Positions 46,301 to 53,200 of a DNA stretch of 61,412 nucleotides are shown here, one piece after another. The translations under genes were made by a program, and so were the position numbers. The stretch's first letter is position 1, and each line of letters starts with the position of its first letter. The notes beneath the pieces were generated by a model. It did no database searches and was not told the origin of the DNA. It saw only the letters and a list, made by a program, of their open reading frames with translations. The DNA is taken from contig CAIIXF020000006.1 of NCBI GenBank assembly GCA_903813345.2, positions 38,531,936 to 38,593,347 on the forward strand. The letters run 5' to 3'. This DNA is from Owenia fusiformis (Eukaryota; Annelida; Polychaeta; Sabellida; Oweniidae).

Positions 46301-46301
46301 T
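16396..46301 (-). CDS. CARS1: Cytosolic cysteinyl-tRNA synthetase, eight exons, 3' part missing
   Basis: Class I synthetase charging tRNA-Cys in the cytosol. Exons (minus strand): 46301-46271 (candidate first), 45678-45587, 29663-29575, 19779-19683, 18510-18412, 18273-18124, 17671-17531, 16484-16396. All junctions are GT-AG and every phase matches, giving about 262 residues. Recognisable segments are [10 protein letters not shown] … [11 protein letters not shown], then [15 protein letters not shown] (zinc-site Cys plus the HIGH-type motif HMGH), then [16 protein letters not shown] … [22 protein letters not shown], the eukaryotic insert [29 protein letters not shown] … [11 protein letters not shown], and [18 protein letters not shown] … IIDNGF. 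The HIEC-type zinc region, KMSKS loop and C-terminus, expected at lower coordinates, were not found. The gene either continues left of the window or is truncated. Start codon uncertain. Confidence 0.94.
16789..17190 (+). pseudogene. Decayed C2H2 zinc-finger relic with 44-bp expansion
   Basis: Two flanking segments translate as [10 protein letters not shown] and [17 protein letters not shown], the classic C2H2 linker and first half-finger. Between them a 44-bp unit encoding [14 protein letters not shown] is repeated about six times (starts 16862, 16906, 16950, 16994, 17038, 17082). A real finger repeat is 84 bp. The 44-bp period is not a multiple of three and drops the histidines, so frame and fold are lost. 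It lies in CARS1 intron 7 on the opposite strand and is non-functional as a protein. Confidence 0.7.
18542..18615. mobile_element. 74-bp miniature element, 9-bp target duplication
   Basis: Flanked by ACATTTACA on both sides (18533-18541 and 18616-18624), with inverted ends TACCCTTTG and CAAAAGGTA. The interior (GCAGAGTCTAGTTAAACTAC … TCTCTTTTAAGAAGTGAAGT) matches both ends of the 378-bp element at 7438-7815, so it is an internally deleted relative. It sits 31 bp upstream of the CARS1 exon 5 acceptor (18510), within the region where a branch point would lie. Confidence 0.85.
19134..19575. mobile_element. Inverted-repeat element with CCCCCACCTGG ends
   Basis: Ends CACTGGCCCCCACCTGG and CCAGGTGGGGACCACTG are inverted. 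The arms share AAATTTAATTTCATCATTTTC / GAAAATGATGAAAATTTCTT, and an inner hairpin is formed by CTCCAATAATCGAGTGAGGA and GAATTCTCACTCGATTATTG. A shorter element at 45876-46051 has similar ends. No coding capacity; lies in CARS1 intron 4. Confidence 0.75.
19714..20200 (-). repeat. 172-bp triplication copying part of CARS1 exon 4
   Basis: Units start at 19714, 19886 and 20058 with exact 172-bp spacing; the third is incomplete at its far end. Each contains the CARS1 exon 4 acceptor and its first 64 coding bases, plus upstream intron, but only the 19714 copy continues into the rest of the exon and its donor (19683). The two extra copies therefore offer acceptors without the exon's own donor. Each unit also carries GGTAGGTGTTCA minisatellite steps. 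Confidence 0.9.
20200..20430. repeat. MITE end with GTTCACATT minisatellite
   Basis: Irregular repeats of GGTGTTCACATTGGTAG run into AGGTGTTTAGGTTTTACTGTA, which matches the terminal sequence of the MITEs at 31867-32946 and 38821-39109. The left end is not clear, being fused with the exon-4 triplication. Confidence 0.6.
20431..20768. other. CARS1 intron stretch, nothing recognised
   Basis: AT-rich sequence leading into the satellite array, with no exon or repeat seen. Confidence 0.4.
20769..26135 (+). repeat. 127-bp satellite array, about 42 copies
   Basis: Head-to-tail copies of a 127-bp unit (landmarks CTGTCCTTGGTATTTCTG, GAAGTATGGGCGTCTATTTG, CAGTACACCAAAAGGTCTGT, CATTTTAAACTTGCTCTATC). 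Early copies (20.8-21.8 kb) often lack CT before GTCC, giving 125 bp. Consecutive copies at about 22.2-22.75 kb share a one-base deletion (CATTTAAAC, 126 bp). Rare variants recur at 1397 bp (11 units). These are marks of local homogenisation. Short frames of 60-90 aa in the array are repeat artefacts. It occupies CARS1 intron 3 downstream of the DEG/ENaC gene. Confidence 0.97.
26136..26762. other. 3' flank of DEG/ENaC gene
   Basis: Non-coding. On the minus strand an AATAAA (plus-strand TTTATT near 26314) lies about 440 bp past the stop and could be the polyadenylation signal of the channel gene. Confidence 0.4.
26763..28415 (-). CDS. DEG/ENaC-family sodium channel subunit, intronless
   Basis: A 550-residue trimeric cation-channel subunit of the degenerin/ENaC/ASIC/FaNaC superfamily, in a single exon. 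The N-terminal gating motif HG is at residues 15-16 ([10 protein letters not shown]). TM1 spans about 31-52, followed by FPSVTVCP at 72-79. The large extracellular domain contains the cysteine-rich block ([36 protein letters not shown]), and TM2 spans about 492-520 with the selectivity-filter pattern GMS at 504-506 in [11 protein letters not shown]. The length is typical. The start is the first ATG of the frame and gives the standard short cytoplasmic N-terminus. It lies inside CARS1 intron 2-3 territory (between exons 3 and 4) on the same strand. Whether it is acid-, peptide- or bile-acid-gated cannot be told. Confidence 0.96.
   Translation of the reverse strand: MKRTLSDFASNTSAHGWGNVTQRTTKLGRTLWFGLCLGCTAVAIWQVITIILRYGKFDTRDRIIVKNGDIIFPSVTVCPLLGLSATGFQHLIQDSIDDEQKTMPLVELADILQNFPTYLDNNVSQSAQSEKREFYEEFLTQLYSFQGYFDNGKNLIRNYSHKQEDFIPVCVYQGKSCLKTDVSTLEHHEHYTCFTFNGGNTTIAKPSTKISGPKGGLSLTLYLDTTKASLIYNPNYPTSGSQGVRVVIHEKGTLPDPENDGFDIEEGHSVNAALSVNERQLMKAPWGECADHDSESYGAFKYTKKHCLLKCLQRTIYETCDCVKSSLPVDNDMAHTEYCLKLHTNEWLKLKSNEYNLTVIQNDLRRLRCQNDFSLSDFVGQDGCQCREKCMYQSYEMTLSQSVWPSEGVVIDFYCRSIMNMDNYINSSIYKTYHGVFHEYCGYVKSEKENEILKDTHGNQLRKNVVRLNVFFKDLDTKITQQAEDFTISSMISEIGGSFGFFIGMSILTITEVILLCWNIAQVIRKKMVISPSHHKDVAQKHASDDRPKK
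28684..28866 (-). CDS. Small frame with possible single zinc finger
   Basis: A 60-codon frame containing [24 protein letters not shown], shown here only by its key residues C-x2-C … H-x-H, like a U1/matrin-type finger. No flanking exon, family or expression signal was identified. It may be an exon of an undetected gene or a chance frame. Confidence 0.2.
   Translation of the reverse strand: MDVYNGINIIDQSNWRCDVCLKPACDLNELNFMAGHKHSETQINSAVQRICFFKKTDRRL
28867..29574. other. CARS1 intron stretch, no gene seen
   Basis: Contains short repeated GGAAAGGGACCATTATTGGA motifs at about 29010-29100 and a C13 run at 29540-29549 close to the CARS1 exon 3 donor. Short frames on both strands are not supported as genes. 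Confidence 0.4.
29765..30280 (+). repeat. 22-bp minisatellite of mariner-end type, about 24 copies
   Basis: About 24 copies of TACAGGGTGTAATTCATGTT plus TA, with occasional 19-bp variants. Each unit begins with TACAGGGTG, the shared mariner/MITE end. It lies 100 bp upstream of CARS1 exon 3 in the minus-strand sense. Non-coding. Confidence 0.92.
30281..31866. other. CARS1 intron stretch, no gene seen
   Basis: AT-rich. A short direct repeat (GGTATTAACATGC … CTCCACATG … TGTCTCTAAATAAATG) occurs at about 30778-30875. A degenerate match to the 9-bp-duplication element (AAGACGAAGCTCACTTTTAA) is at about 31400. No supported exon. Confidence 0.4.
31867..32946. mobile_element. MITE swollen by a 17-bp minisatellite
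   Basis: The left end TACAGTGAAACTTGTCTAATC and right end GAATATACAGATTTTTAC are inverted MITE ends of the same family as 38821-39109. Between about 31995 and 32925 lie roughly 55 copies of a 17-bp unit, GATGTTCAGATAAGAGA. Variants (ATGAGAG, ATTAGAG, GCTCAG, GATCAG) occur in a repeated higher-order pattern. The flanking single GTGTTCAGATTTT and GTGTTCACATTTC motifs show the likely seed. Non-coding. Confidence 0.85.
33060..35056. repeat. GC-rich minisatellite in two opposed orientations
   Basis: From 33060 to about 33710 the unit reads CCCCCAGAAGCTATACGGTGG (about 18-24 bp). From about 33713 the same unit runs in reverse (TATAGCTTCTGGGGGCCATC) to 35056, interrupted at 34127-34707 by a hAT-type MITE. 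A block of about 250 bp at 33870-34110 is repeated at about 34800-35040. The array could fold into a very long hairpin. Proline-rich or serine/tyrosine-rich frames of 60-111 codons are by-products of the repeat. Confidence 0.9.
34127..34707. mobile_element. 581-bp hAT-type MITE
   Basis: Inverted ends TAGTGGTGTCAA and TTGACACCTCTA are flanked by an exact 8-bp duplication GCTTCTGG (34119-34126 and 34708-34715), the hAT signature. Inside are multiple ACCGGTTAA steps near both ends and a directly repeated block (AAGCAATGTGGCAGGGATTA … GGATGTTTGTAAGGA) at about 34330 and 34460. No transposase. It is inserted in the right arm of the minisatellite. Confidence 0.9.
35057..35568. other. Spacer, no gene seen
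   Basis: AT-rich. A mariner-like end TATACAGGGTAGAAATAACC occurs singly at about 35400. Confidence 0.4.
35569..36305 (+). repeat. Tandem duplication of a 374-bp unit
   Basis: Two diverged copies begin TCAAACAATGACGTTCAC (35569) and TCAAATAATGACATTCAC (35943). Both contain GATTGATGACGTCA, ATGCAAATTAG and ACCAATATCAT, and both end CCAAGGTAAGAT. The conserved CRE-like TGACGTCA and octamer-like ATGCAAAT in both copies are suggestive of a regulatory repeat, but there is no direct evidence. Confidence 0.75.
36306..37351. other. 5' flank of the SH3-DCST1-like gene
   Basis: AT-rich non-coding sequence. The downstream frame stays open back to a TTG at 37265. TTATTTACAG (ending 37325) is a possible acceptor of a 5' exon, and a five-codon upstream ATG frame follows it. 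Confidence 0.4.
37352..41686 (+). CDS. DCST1: SH3 domain fused to DCST1-like DC-STAMP/RING membrane protein
   Basis: Three exons: 37352-38815, 39863-40029 and 40414-41686. All junctions are GT-AG with matching phases, giving 967 residues. Residues 5-63 form an SH3 domain (AIYPYTP, W39, [11 protein letters not shown]). A Ser/Thr-rich, low-complexity linker reaches about residue 300. From 314 there is a cluster of membrane helices ending in [11 protein letters not shown], a pattern at the start of DC-STAMP proteins. Exon 2 adds cysteines in SSCERA and [11 protein letters not shown]. Exon 3 adds further helices and [19 protein letters not shown], typical of DCST1/2, then a RING-like C-terminus (C909-x2-C912 … CDGVYCSDC … CPLC). 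DCST1/Sneaky/SPE-49 proteins act in sperm membrane events, and mammalian DCST1 is an E3 ligase. Known DCST1 proteins are not recalled to carry SH3. The start is the ATG before DKYKAIYPY; a 5' exon is possible. Confidence 0.9.
38821..39109. mobile_element. MITE in intron 1 of the SH3-DCST1-like gene
   Basis: Ends TACAGTAAAACCTGTCTATT and ATACAGGTTTTACTTTTT are inverted. The interior has AAGTGTTCACATTTCAAGG twice and TGTATTAACATG twice. It abuts the exon 1 splice donor: GTAAG at 38816-38820 is followed directly by the MITE's TACAG. Same family as 31867-32946. Confidence 0.8.
41687..41720 (+). other. 3' end region of the SH3-DCST1-like gene
   Basis: Follows the stop. An AATAAA at about 42089, after two repeats, is a possible polyadenylation signal. 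Confidence 0.3.
41721..41852 (-). repeat. Dispersed GTAGCC element, short copy
   Basis: Inverted ends AAGCCTGTAGCCAGG and CTGGCTACTGGCTT surround GTGAACCCCCCTGAAATTTTT. Related sequences occur at 42154-42364 and, degenerate, at 6520-6665 and 9545-9700. Confidence 0.7.
42154..42364. repeat. Dispersed GTAGCC element, long copy
   Basis: Ends CAGGCCCGTAGCCAGGGG and CCAGGCTACGGGCCTG are clear inverted repeats, with C-rich tracts (C13-14) inside. It is a non-autonomous DNA element with no coding sequence. Confidence 0.8.
42365..45586. other. CARS1 intron stretch, no gene seen
   Basis: About 3.2 kb with only short unsupported frames. Seen here are the repeat ATCTACTTCTTATGGCC-type inverted pair (about 42722-42745 and 43130-43145), TATATCCCTTCGAAC (43677) shared with 10.37 kb, a C-rich GTAGCC remnant near 44130-44200, and a paired AAGGAGAGCTTTTTAGAAGG / CTTCTAATAAGCTCTCCTTA (44839 and 45427) that may be the ends of a 600-bp inverted-repeat element. 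Confidence 0.4.
45876..46051. mobile_element. Small inverted-repeat element with CCCCCACGTG ends
   Basis: Left TTGGCCCCCACGTGATTAG and right GGGCCACGTGGGGACCAG ends are inverted and resemble the ends of 19134-19575. It lies between CARS1 exon 2 and the candidate exon 1. Confidence 0.6.
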
Positions 46302-46605
46302 GGGCGTAGCGCCTATTACGCAAAATACGCACAGGCGTACCAAATGAATATGAAAAAATTAAAAATGTGTTAAAATGCATTAATTTATTTGCGAATTTAT
46401 TGATGCTTCCTATTGTATCTGTATATGTTAACCAAGTCAACATTTATAAAGTTGATAAAAACGCTTAAAATATTCCATCAAATAACGTCCTTGAAAAAAA
46501 TCGCAGGGAGGATACTCCCGGACCCCCTGTGATGCTCGGCCTTCGGCCACACAATCAGGCATCCCGAGTGTGCGTATGGACTCAAAATAGAGCCCTACGC
46601 CCATG
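46299..46605. mobile_element. Element with CATGGGCGTAG terminal inverted repeats
   Basis: The ends CATGGGCGTAGCGCC and AGCCCTACGCCCATG are inverted, enclosing about 280 bp with GGACCCCCTGTGATGCTCGG near one end. No target duplication was recognised. Its left edge supplies, or overlaps, the candidate CARS1 start codon. Confidence 0.65.
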
Positions 46606-47225
46606 GGTTTTGAGACGACAACATTACAGTGTCTAGGATATTGAAGAAGAAGAATGGATCCACTGGCATTTTGATAAAACTAGATCAGGACTAAAATAAT
46701 GATTATCATTGAGTCTTGAGATGACGGATACATGTATGTGACTGAGATGATGGGTGCACTGGTGACACACAGGGAACTGTTGTTGAATTGAATGGACAGG
46801 AAGTTTCGATATTCTTGGAAAGTATTCAGTTGAGCGGAATAGTACCTTCCGAGGTGACACTCAGAACATCTTCAAAGGGATCATTCATCAAACTCAAATT
46901 GAAAGCAGTGTTTTTAGAACAGGGTTTTTAATTTAAAAAAACATGTGCCACATATGCTACAGTACAACTTTATAAGTAAGGGCTAGATTTACTTCAAAAT
47001 GTACCATGTTTCGGACCAATACATTTTCTAACTATGTCACCAATTATTTATTTATTATCAAGTCTGATAACATAGATATTTGCATTTAAACTGACCTGAA
47101 GTTTCTTCCATTTCTGATGAAATCTATTAGATAGCCTCAAAACAAAACAATTTTTGTTGGTTTACTTCCGGGTTTGAGATTAAACCTCGTTTTCGATTCC
47201 ATATTTTCCCACGCGGATTTTCACG
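46606..47225. promoter_or_regulatory. Putative shared promoter region of CARS1 and EIF3M
   Basis: The interval between the divergent start codons is 46302-47225, and the 620 bp nearest EIF3M contain no repeat. Head-to-head housekeeping genes often share a promoter; no specific motif was identified, so this is inferred from geometry alone. Confidence 0.4.
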
Positions 47226-50200
47226 ATGAGTGTTCCAGCTTTCATCGAATTACCCGAAAATGAACAGGTTTGTACGCATTTAGACTATGTCAATTTAATG
47301 TTTGTCTCATATGCTTTCTAAAAGTGTAATAATTTCGAAAATCGACCCGGTAATTGTTGCTATAACCGACTTCAAACTTTCAAATTTTGACAATTTTTCT
47401 GATTTTTTGTCAAAATTTCGCCGGTAATCAGACTAAGAAATGGTAACTTGTAAGTTTTATCCACGGGTGCTCCCTGGGTAATAGCTGGATGTGGCCATCC
47501 GTAAACAGAAAAACATAAAAAGTTGACTCAATAATCAAAAATGGAATAGCTTGAATATGAGAATCGGCCTCCAAGTTGTTCTATGTCATCCATCCTGCTA
47601 GGTTACATTGTGGAATGCAGCCAAACACGACACTGAAGGCAACAACATGTTGATCTTAGCAGAATTTTTGGAAATTTAGATTGTCCATTTTGCAAGCTCA
47701 CGTGACTGACACGTGTCTAATCACGTGACTGGTTACTGTATCGATCATGTGACATAATGACGTGTCACCCAACCATGTCTTCAAGGAAAACGGAAGTAAA
47801 TATTTTGGAAAATGTTTTCCGAGCATTTGCTACTGATTATAGAAAGCCCAATTACTCAACGAACGAAACTGCTAAATTGTAATTTCGTGCCTAACAGGCA
47901 CAGTACGCAATGAAAGAAACTGCTAAAAATTGTATTTTAAGTCTGCTTATTGATCTATTGATTCATAAAGACCTGAAATGATGCATTCAAATAAGACCAC
48001 CTCCTAAATGAAAACACTACACATAAAGTGGTGAAAAACAACGAACTAAAGTTGAAAGATCGCAACGTTCGCTACTTTGTTCAATTCCGGAAGTCTCCAA
48101 GGGGCTGCAGAAGAAGAAGAAATGGGAATTTTTTACGATTTAGATTTTATAACCTCAGAATACTGCCTTCATTGTCGTGTTTGACTGAGTTCAACAATGT
48201 AACCTTGCAGGAGGGATGACATAGAACAAGCTGCTAAGTAGACACACGGTAACATTTCATTATTTCGTTATTTTCACCATATGAACTTCTACCGAGAATT
48301 TGTGTTCAGATTCTAGACTATATTGCAAGGCCTGTCATGACCATGGTAATGTTAAAGCCTGACTCTTGAATGAGATAAGAATTATAGTTTGTGTAAATGA
48401 ATTATGAGTTAAAGTAGTAGTAGTAGTAGTAGTCTAGATTTACATATTTAAGGTAGATAAACATTGAAATTTTTCATTACAGTATTCTCATGCTTCTAAA
48501 TGTCACTTAATATAACCATTGTCACGGTCATATTGTGCTTTAACATTACCACAGTCATCACAGGCCTTGCAATCATTGTCACGGTCATATCAGGCTTTAA
48601 CATTACCATGGTCATGACAGGCCTTGCAATATAGTATAGCATTGTCACAGTCATATCAGGCTTTAACATTACCACGGTCATGACAGCTCATGCAATATAA
48701 TATAGCATTGTCACGGTTATACCAGGCTATCACAATAACACTACAATGGTCATGGCAGGATCCTTGCGAAACTTAAAAACACTTAATAACATGGTGACGG
48801 TTGTGCCAGGCATAAGTCTTGCAACAGATAGGGTCTCCATTATTCTCTTCAACAGAGTCCCTACATCCAGCGGCATTTTGGTCCCCAGCTGTAAGAAGGC
48901 CTTCTAACAACTGGGGACCAAAACGCTGCTAGAACGAGGGACTCTTTACAATAAAGTAATGCACCGACAGAAAGACAATTTTGTTTTGCTTTAAATGGTG
49001 TAGGTTTGAAAAAAAACCTAGTTAGTACCGCGTGGATATAGGTAAATGAAGCAAAAAGTAACAGTTTACTATTGACTGACAGTAAGATACTCCAAAAAAT
49101 GAGTTCCAATTTGGATGTCTGATCAATGCAACAGAAACCCCTTGTCTTATATATTCTTCAATGTAGTGACTTCCTTCTTTCGTGAATTAGTGCAGTTATG
49201 AAATTCACAACCGAAAACTGTTTTTGTCAGATACATCCATATAACCAAACTCTAACCTACGAGTGTCCATTGAAGTCAAGTTATACGTCAAGACCTGATC
49301 AAACTGCTCTAGAATTCCTATTTTCAGTGAAAAATATGATCAAATTTACTAGGTTACCCGAACCTGTTCAGTTCCGCATTATTTGGGTACTGTATCAGAA
49401 CTCAGAACACTGTTAGTGATCATATATTTAGCTTAAATTAACTCATAAAACCCTGCCTTGGTTGCTCAACCACTTGGTTACCTTCGCAACATATTAATAA
49501 ATTCACAGGCATAACTTTACATTCTAAATGTAAGTTGTGATGAAGGTAGATTGATGTTGACGATAGATGCTTGAATGTTGTTATAAGACTTTATTTATTT
49601 AAATAAATTGTGCCAGATTTTTGTTCCCACTTGATATTTTTGATTTCGTTTTTCAAACTGGAAGTTCAGAACTGGAATTGACCCAAATAAAATTATTTTT
49701 TAAGTTTTTATGAAATGCATAGTGCCTATTTAATCTTTAAAATCACCATATCCATTTCACTGTTTTGCAGGTGCTGGAGCTGAGGAGTTACTTGAAGGGA
49801 CTCGGGGCTGAGATTTCAGAGGAGAGCTCAGCAGCAGGTTACATTACAGATATAGTACAGCTTGTTAGCGCATCTGAGAAATGCTTCACAGAGGCTAGTA
49901 ATGACACAGGTAGGGACGTTATTTTTGTTTAGTCAATTTTAGACTGTTTCCTCTACAATTCCTTTGAAACAAATGTCATAAAGAATTCTCTTACCTAGTA
50001 TAGTAGGCCATGTCCCTAACCCAACCAATATATTGAGAATTTTTAATTTCAGCGGAGACCTTATTTTGAAAAATCTCATATCTTTTCAGTGCTGTACCTA
50101 CACAAATTTTGATAAAGTCACTTCATTGAGGAATATTCTCTCGGTGAAATAATATTTTACTTTTGATGTGAGACTCCGGGACATTGCTTTGAGGATTGTG

Positions 50201-53200
50201 ACGAAGTTTGAAAATTCACATTTCTTAATAGTGTTCTTGTTTTCAGATATTGAGAGTGTGTTCAATAGTATAATCTCATTGATCCTGATTGTTCCGTCAG
50301 ACAACAGCGAGGACCTCATTATCTCTTTATGTGAAAAACTAGCAAAGATTCCACCAGGTGATAAGCAAAGGGGACCTATCAGAACACGCCTGTAAGTAAA
50401 ACATTCTGCTCTCTCTCGTTACACCATATAAGGTATGCTGAACAGATCTATGTTATCATTGCAATGTTGCTTTAGCTATGTTGTTATAGGATTGATCCCA
50501 ATATTTTTTCTATACATGTCACAGGATTTTTTTCTCAAGTGGGTGCAAAATTCTCATTTTCACAATTAAGACCAAAATTGGTCAAAATATCACAATCTTT
50601 TAGAATTTTTCTCATTTTCAAGTGGGTGCCAATGGATTTTCAGGTGGGTGTTAGCCTGTTTTCATAATCTCAGGTGGGTGCTGCACCCACTTGCTTTAAT
50701 GCTGGGGAGATCACTGCATGTACATCCCAGTTTTATTTATTTTGGTCAAAATATTTCAATATTTCATCATTTCGATAGGGGTCAAACATATTTTCAGTGA
50801 TATGCATGTAATTGTCAAATTTTGAAAATGTCTCTCTCATTTGCTCTAATGCTGGGGAGGTTGGGAGATCATTGCCTGGGATGAAATCAGATACTTAATT
50901 GTTGTTAAAACCCAAAAATATGAATTGCTGTAATATAAAATACAATGCGTAAACTGAAATAAAACATAGACAAACAAAAATAATTGACTAAATTGAATGT
51001 TATGACCAATAATACTAATATTATGAAATAAACAATAAATTACAGATTACAGAACCTGTTTAATGGACTAGATGAGAGGTCACCAGGGAGATATGTTGTC
51101 TATTACAGTCTTGTGAAATTAGCAGGTCAAACCAAACAGATAGAGGCAATACCACATGATCTAACACAGGTAGGGATGCACTAAATTACAAATGAATAGT
51201 CTTAAACAAATACTGGATGACCATGAGGTGGATATGCCAGAATACCTAGGAACAAAATACAAGGCGAGGCGAATGCAGCTCCCTTGGTTAATATCATATT
51301 CCTACCATTAATTTACTGTAGATAAATAAAAGATGGTGTTAAATTGTCAAGAAATACTTTATTTTAAAGAATGGGTCTACTAAAACAGAAGCCGAGCCTG
51401 GTATTTTTTTTCGAGGATAGGTATTCTGGCATACCGGATGGATAAACTGGACAGAACTGGATACTGGATAGAACGAGATCTTGCTGCCATGTATGGCAAT
51501 AGACTCTACAGCTCTTAACCAATCAGATTTGAGTATTTTAATGAGGTGCATAATAACATAAAATACTAGGTTGAACAATAGAGAACATTGGTTTTCAACT
51601 TGTTTATGATATGTCAAAATGCCAAGATTTTTTCTGGTGGGCAGATTGGCACGCGCCACAATAATTGGCAGATTGGCACGCGCCACAATAATTGTGTTAA
51701 TAGTATTCCAGGAAAACCGCTTATCCACTTAACTATTTCAGATTTGTTCATTTATTATTTCAGATCAAGAAATGGGTGGCTCAATGGGACGTCTCTACTG
51801 AAAAAGTTCAACAGCTTCTAAGAGCTCTTCATGATGCCTTCGTTGAATGCAAACAAACGTACGTCTTTATTTATTTGTTTCACAATTTCTGGAATTCTAT
51901 TTTTATACATCTCCCAGAATAACCCTAGCAATATTGGTGGATTCATTAAGAAAAATATTTAGGGATGTTCAAACAGTGTCTTCAAAATACACAGGTGAAA
52001 TATGCAATTGACAAATTGTGGTTCTTGTTAAAACTCATCTCAAAACTTACTGGAAGTGAACGGCATTATCCGAAGATATTAGTTAATCACAGAATAGACT
52101 GCAGTAAAATTAAGAAAATCAGTTCATAGATAAAAAAAAATTAAAATAATGAATTGCTATGGCAATATAACTTGGGATGAAGTTATATCGCCACAGCAAT
52201 TAATTATTTTTTGATGTTGTTAAGGTTCAATGATGTAATAAGTAGATTTAGCTGTATTTTTTAACTGTTTCAATTTAAATTTATTGATCATGGATGCAGA
52301 TTGCAATGTAATACAGTCTGTGACAATGAACACTAATAAATGGAATTAATATTACCAGACTATGAACTGAATATAAATGTCATATTGTTTTTCAAGAGTT
52401 AACTGATTGTATGTTTCAGTGATAAGGGGACGAAGACTATGATAGAGTTACTAGGTACATACACAGAAGATAATGCTTCACAGGCAAGAGATGATGCACA
52501 AAGGTATGCAGTGCCCTTTTTTGATTATAATTTATGGATCACATTTAGTGTATAGTTGCTTATGGGAGGTAAAAGGTGAAAAGCTTAATCTGAGTAGATT
52601 GTAAACCTGTTAAAAGGGAACGTAACAGTACAGATAAATAGTTGAAAAACCAAACGCTTCAGACTTGTCTCACATTATGTGATAGTATGATTTGAGTATA
52701 CGAGGTGAAAATGTATTTATATTATGTGCATGTGTCTATCAAGGAGGATTGGCACATGCCTCAAATCTTGTCATCAAAATTCCAGGTAAACTTCTTACCT
52801 GTTCAATTTGAGTTGTCAAGATCTGATTAGGTTTTTGGCATGCTGGGTAAATTACTTGGTGGCCATTTTCGGATAAAAAAGTATAATATTTACCACTGTG
52901 TGTCTTTTCTCTTATACAAGAGACAACATTTGCCATGTCTCATTTTACATGTACACATGTTTAGGTAAATTGTTCAATATTTATTAAGAACAGTTTCTCA
53001 CTTACATTAATAATATTATTTATATTTCTTGCAGATGTATAGTGACATCACTGAGAGATCCAACCACCTTCCTACTAGACCATCTACTCACATTGAAGCC
53101 TGTTAAATTCTTAGAGGGAGAACTCATACACAATGTAAGTAACTATGTGTCGACTGGAATACAAATCGCAATTTGGGTATGGAGTTTTCGCAAAATTGTG

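Noticed and set aside
49198-49416. 72-codon frame in EIF3M intron 1
   Set aside because: No splice context, family motif or repeat support; compatible with chance in AT-rich sequence.
51339-51728. 129-codon minus-strand frame in EIF3M intron 4
   Set aside because: It contains a direct repeat (ATTGGCACGCGCCACAATAA twice), overlaps repetitive sequence and lacks any recognisable motif.
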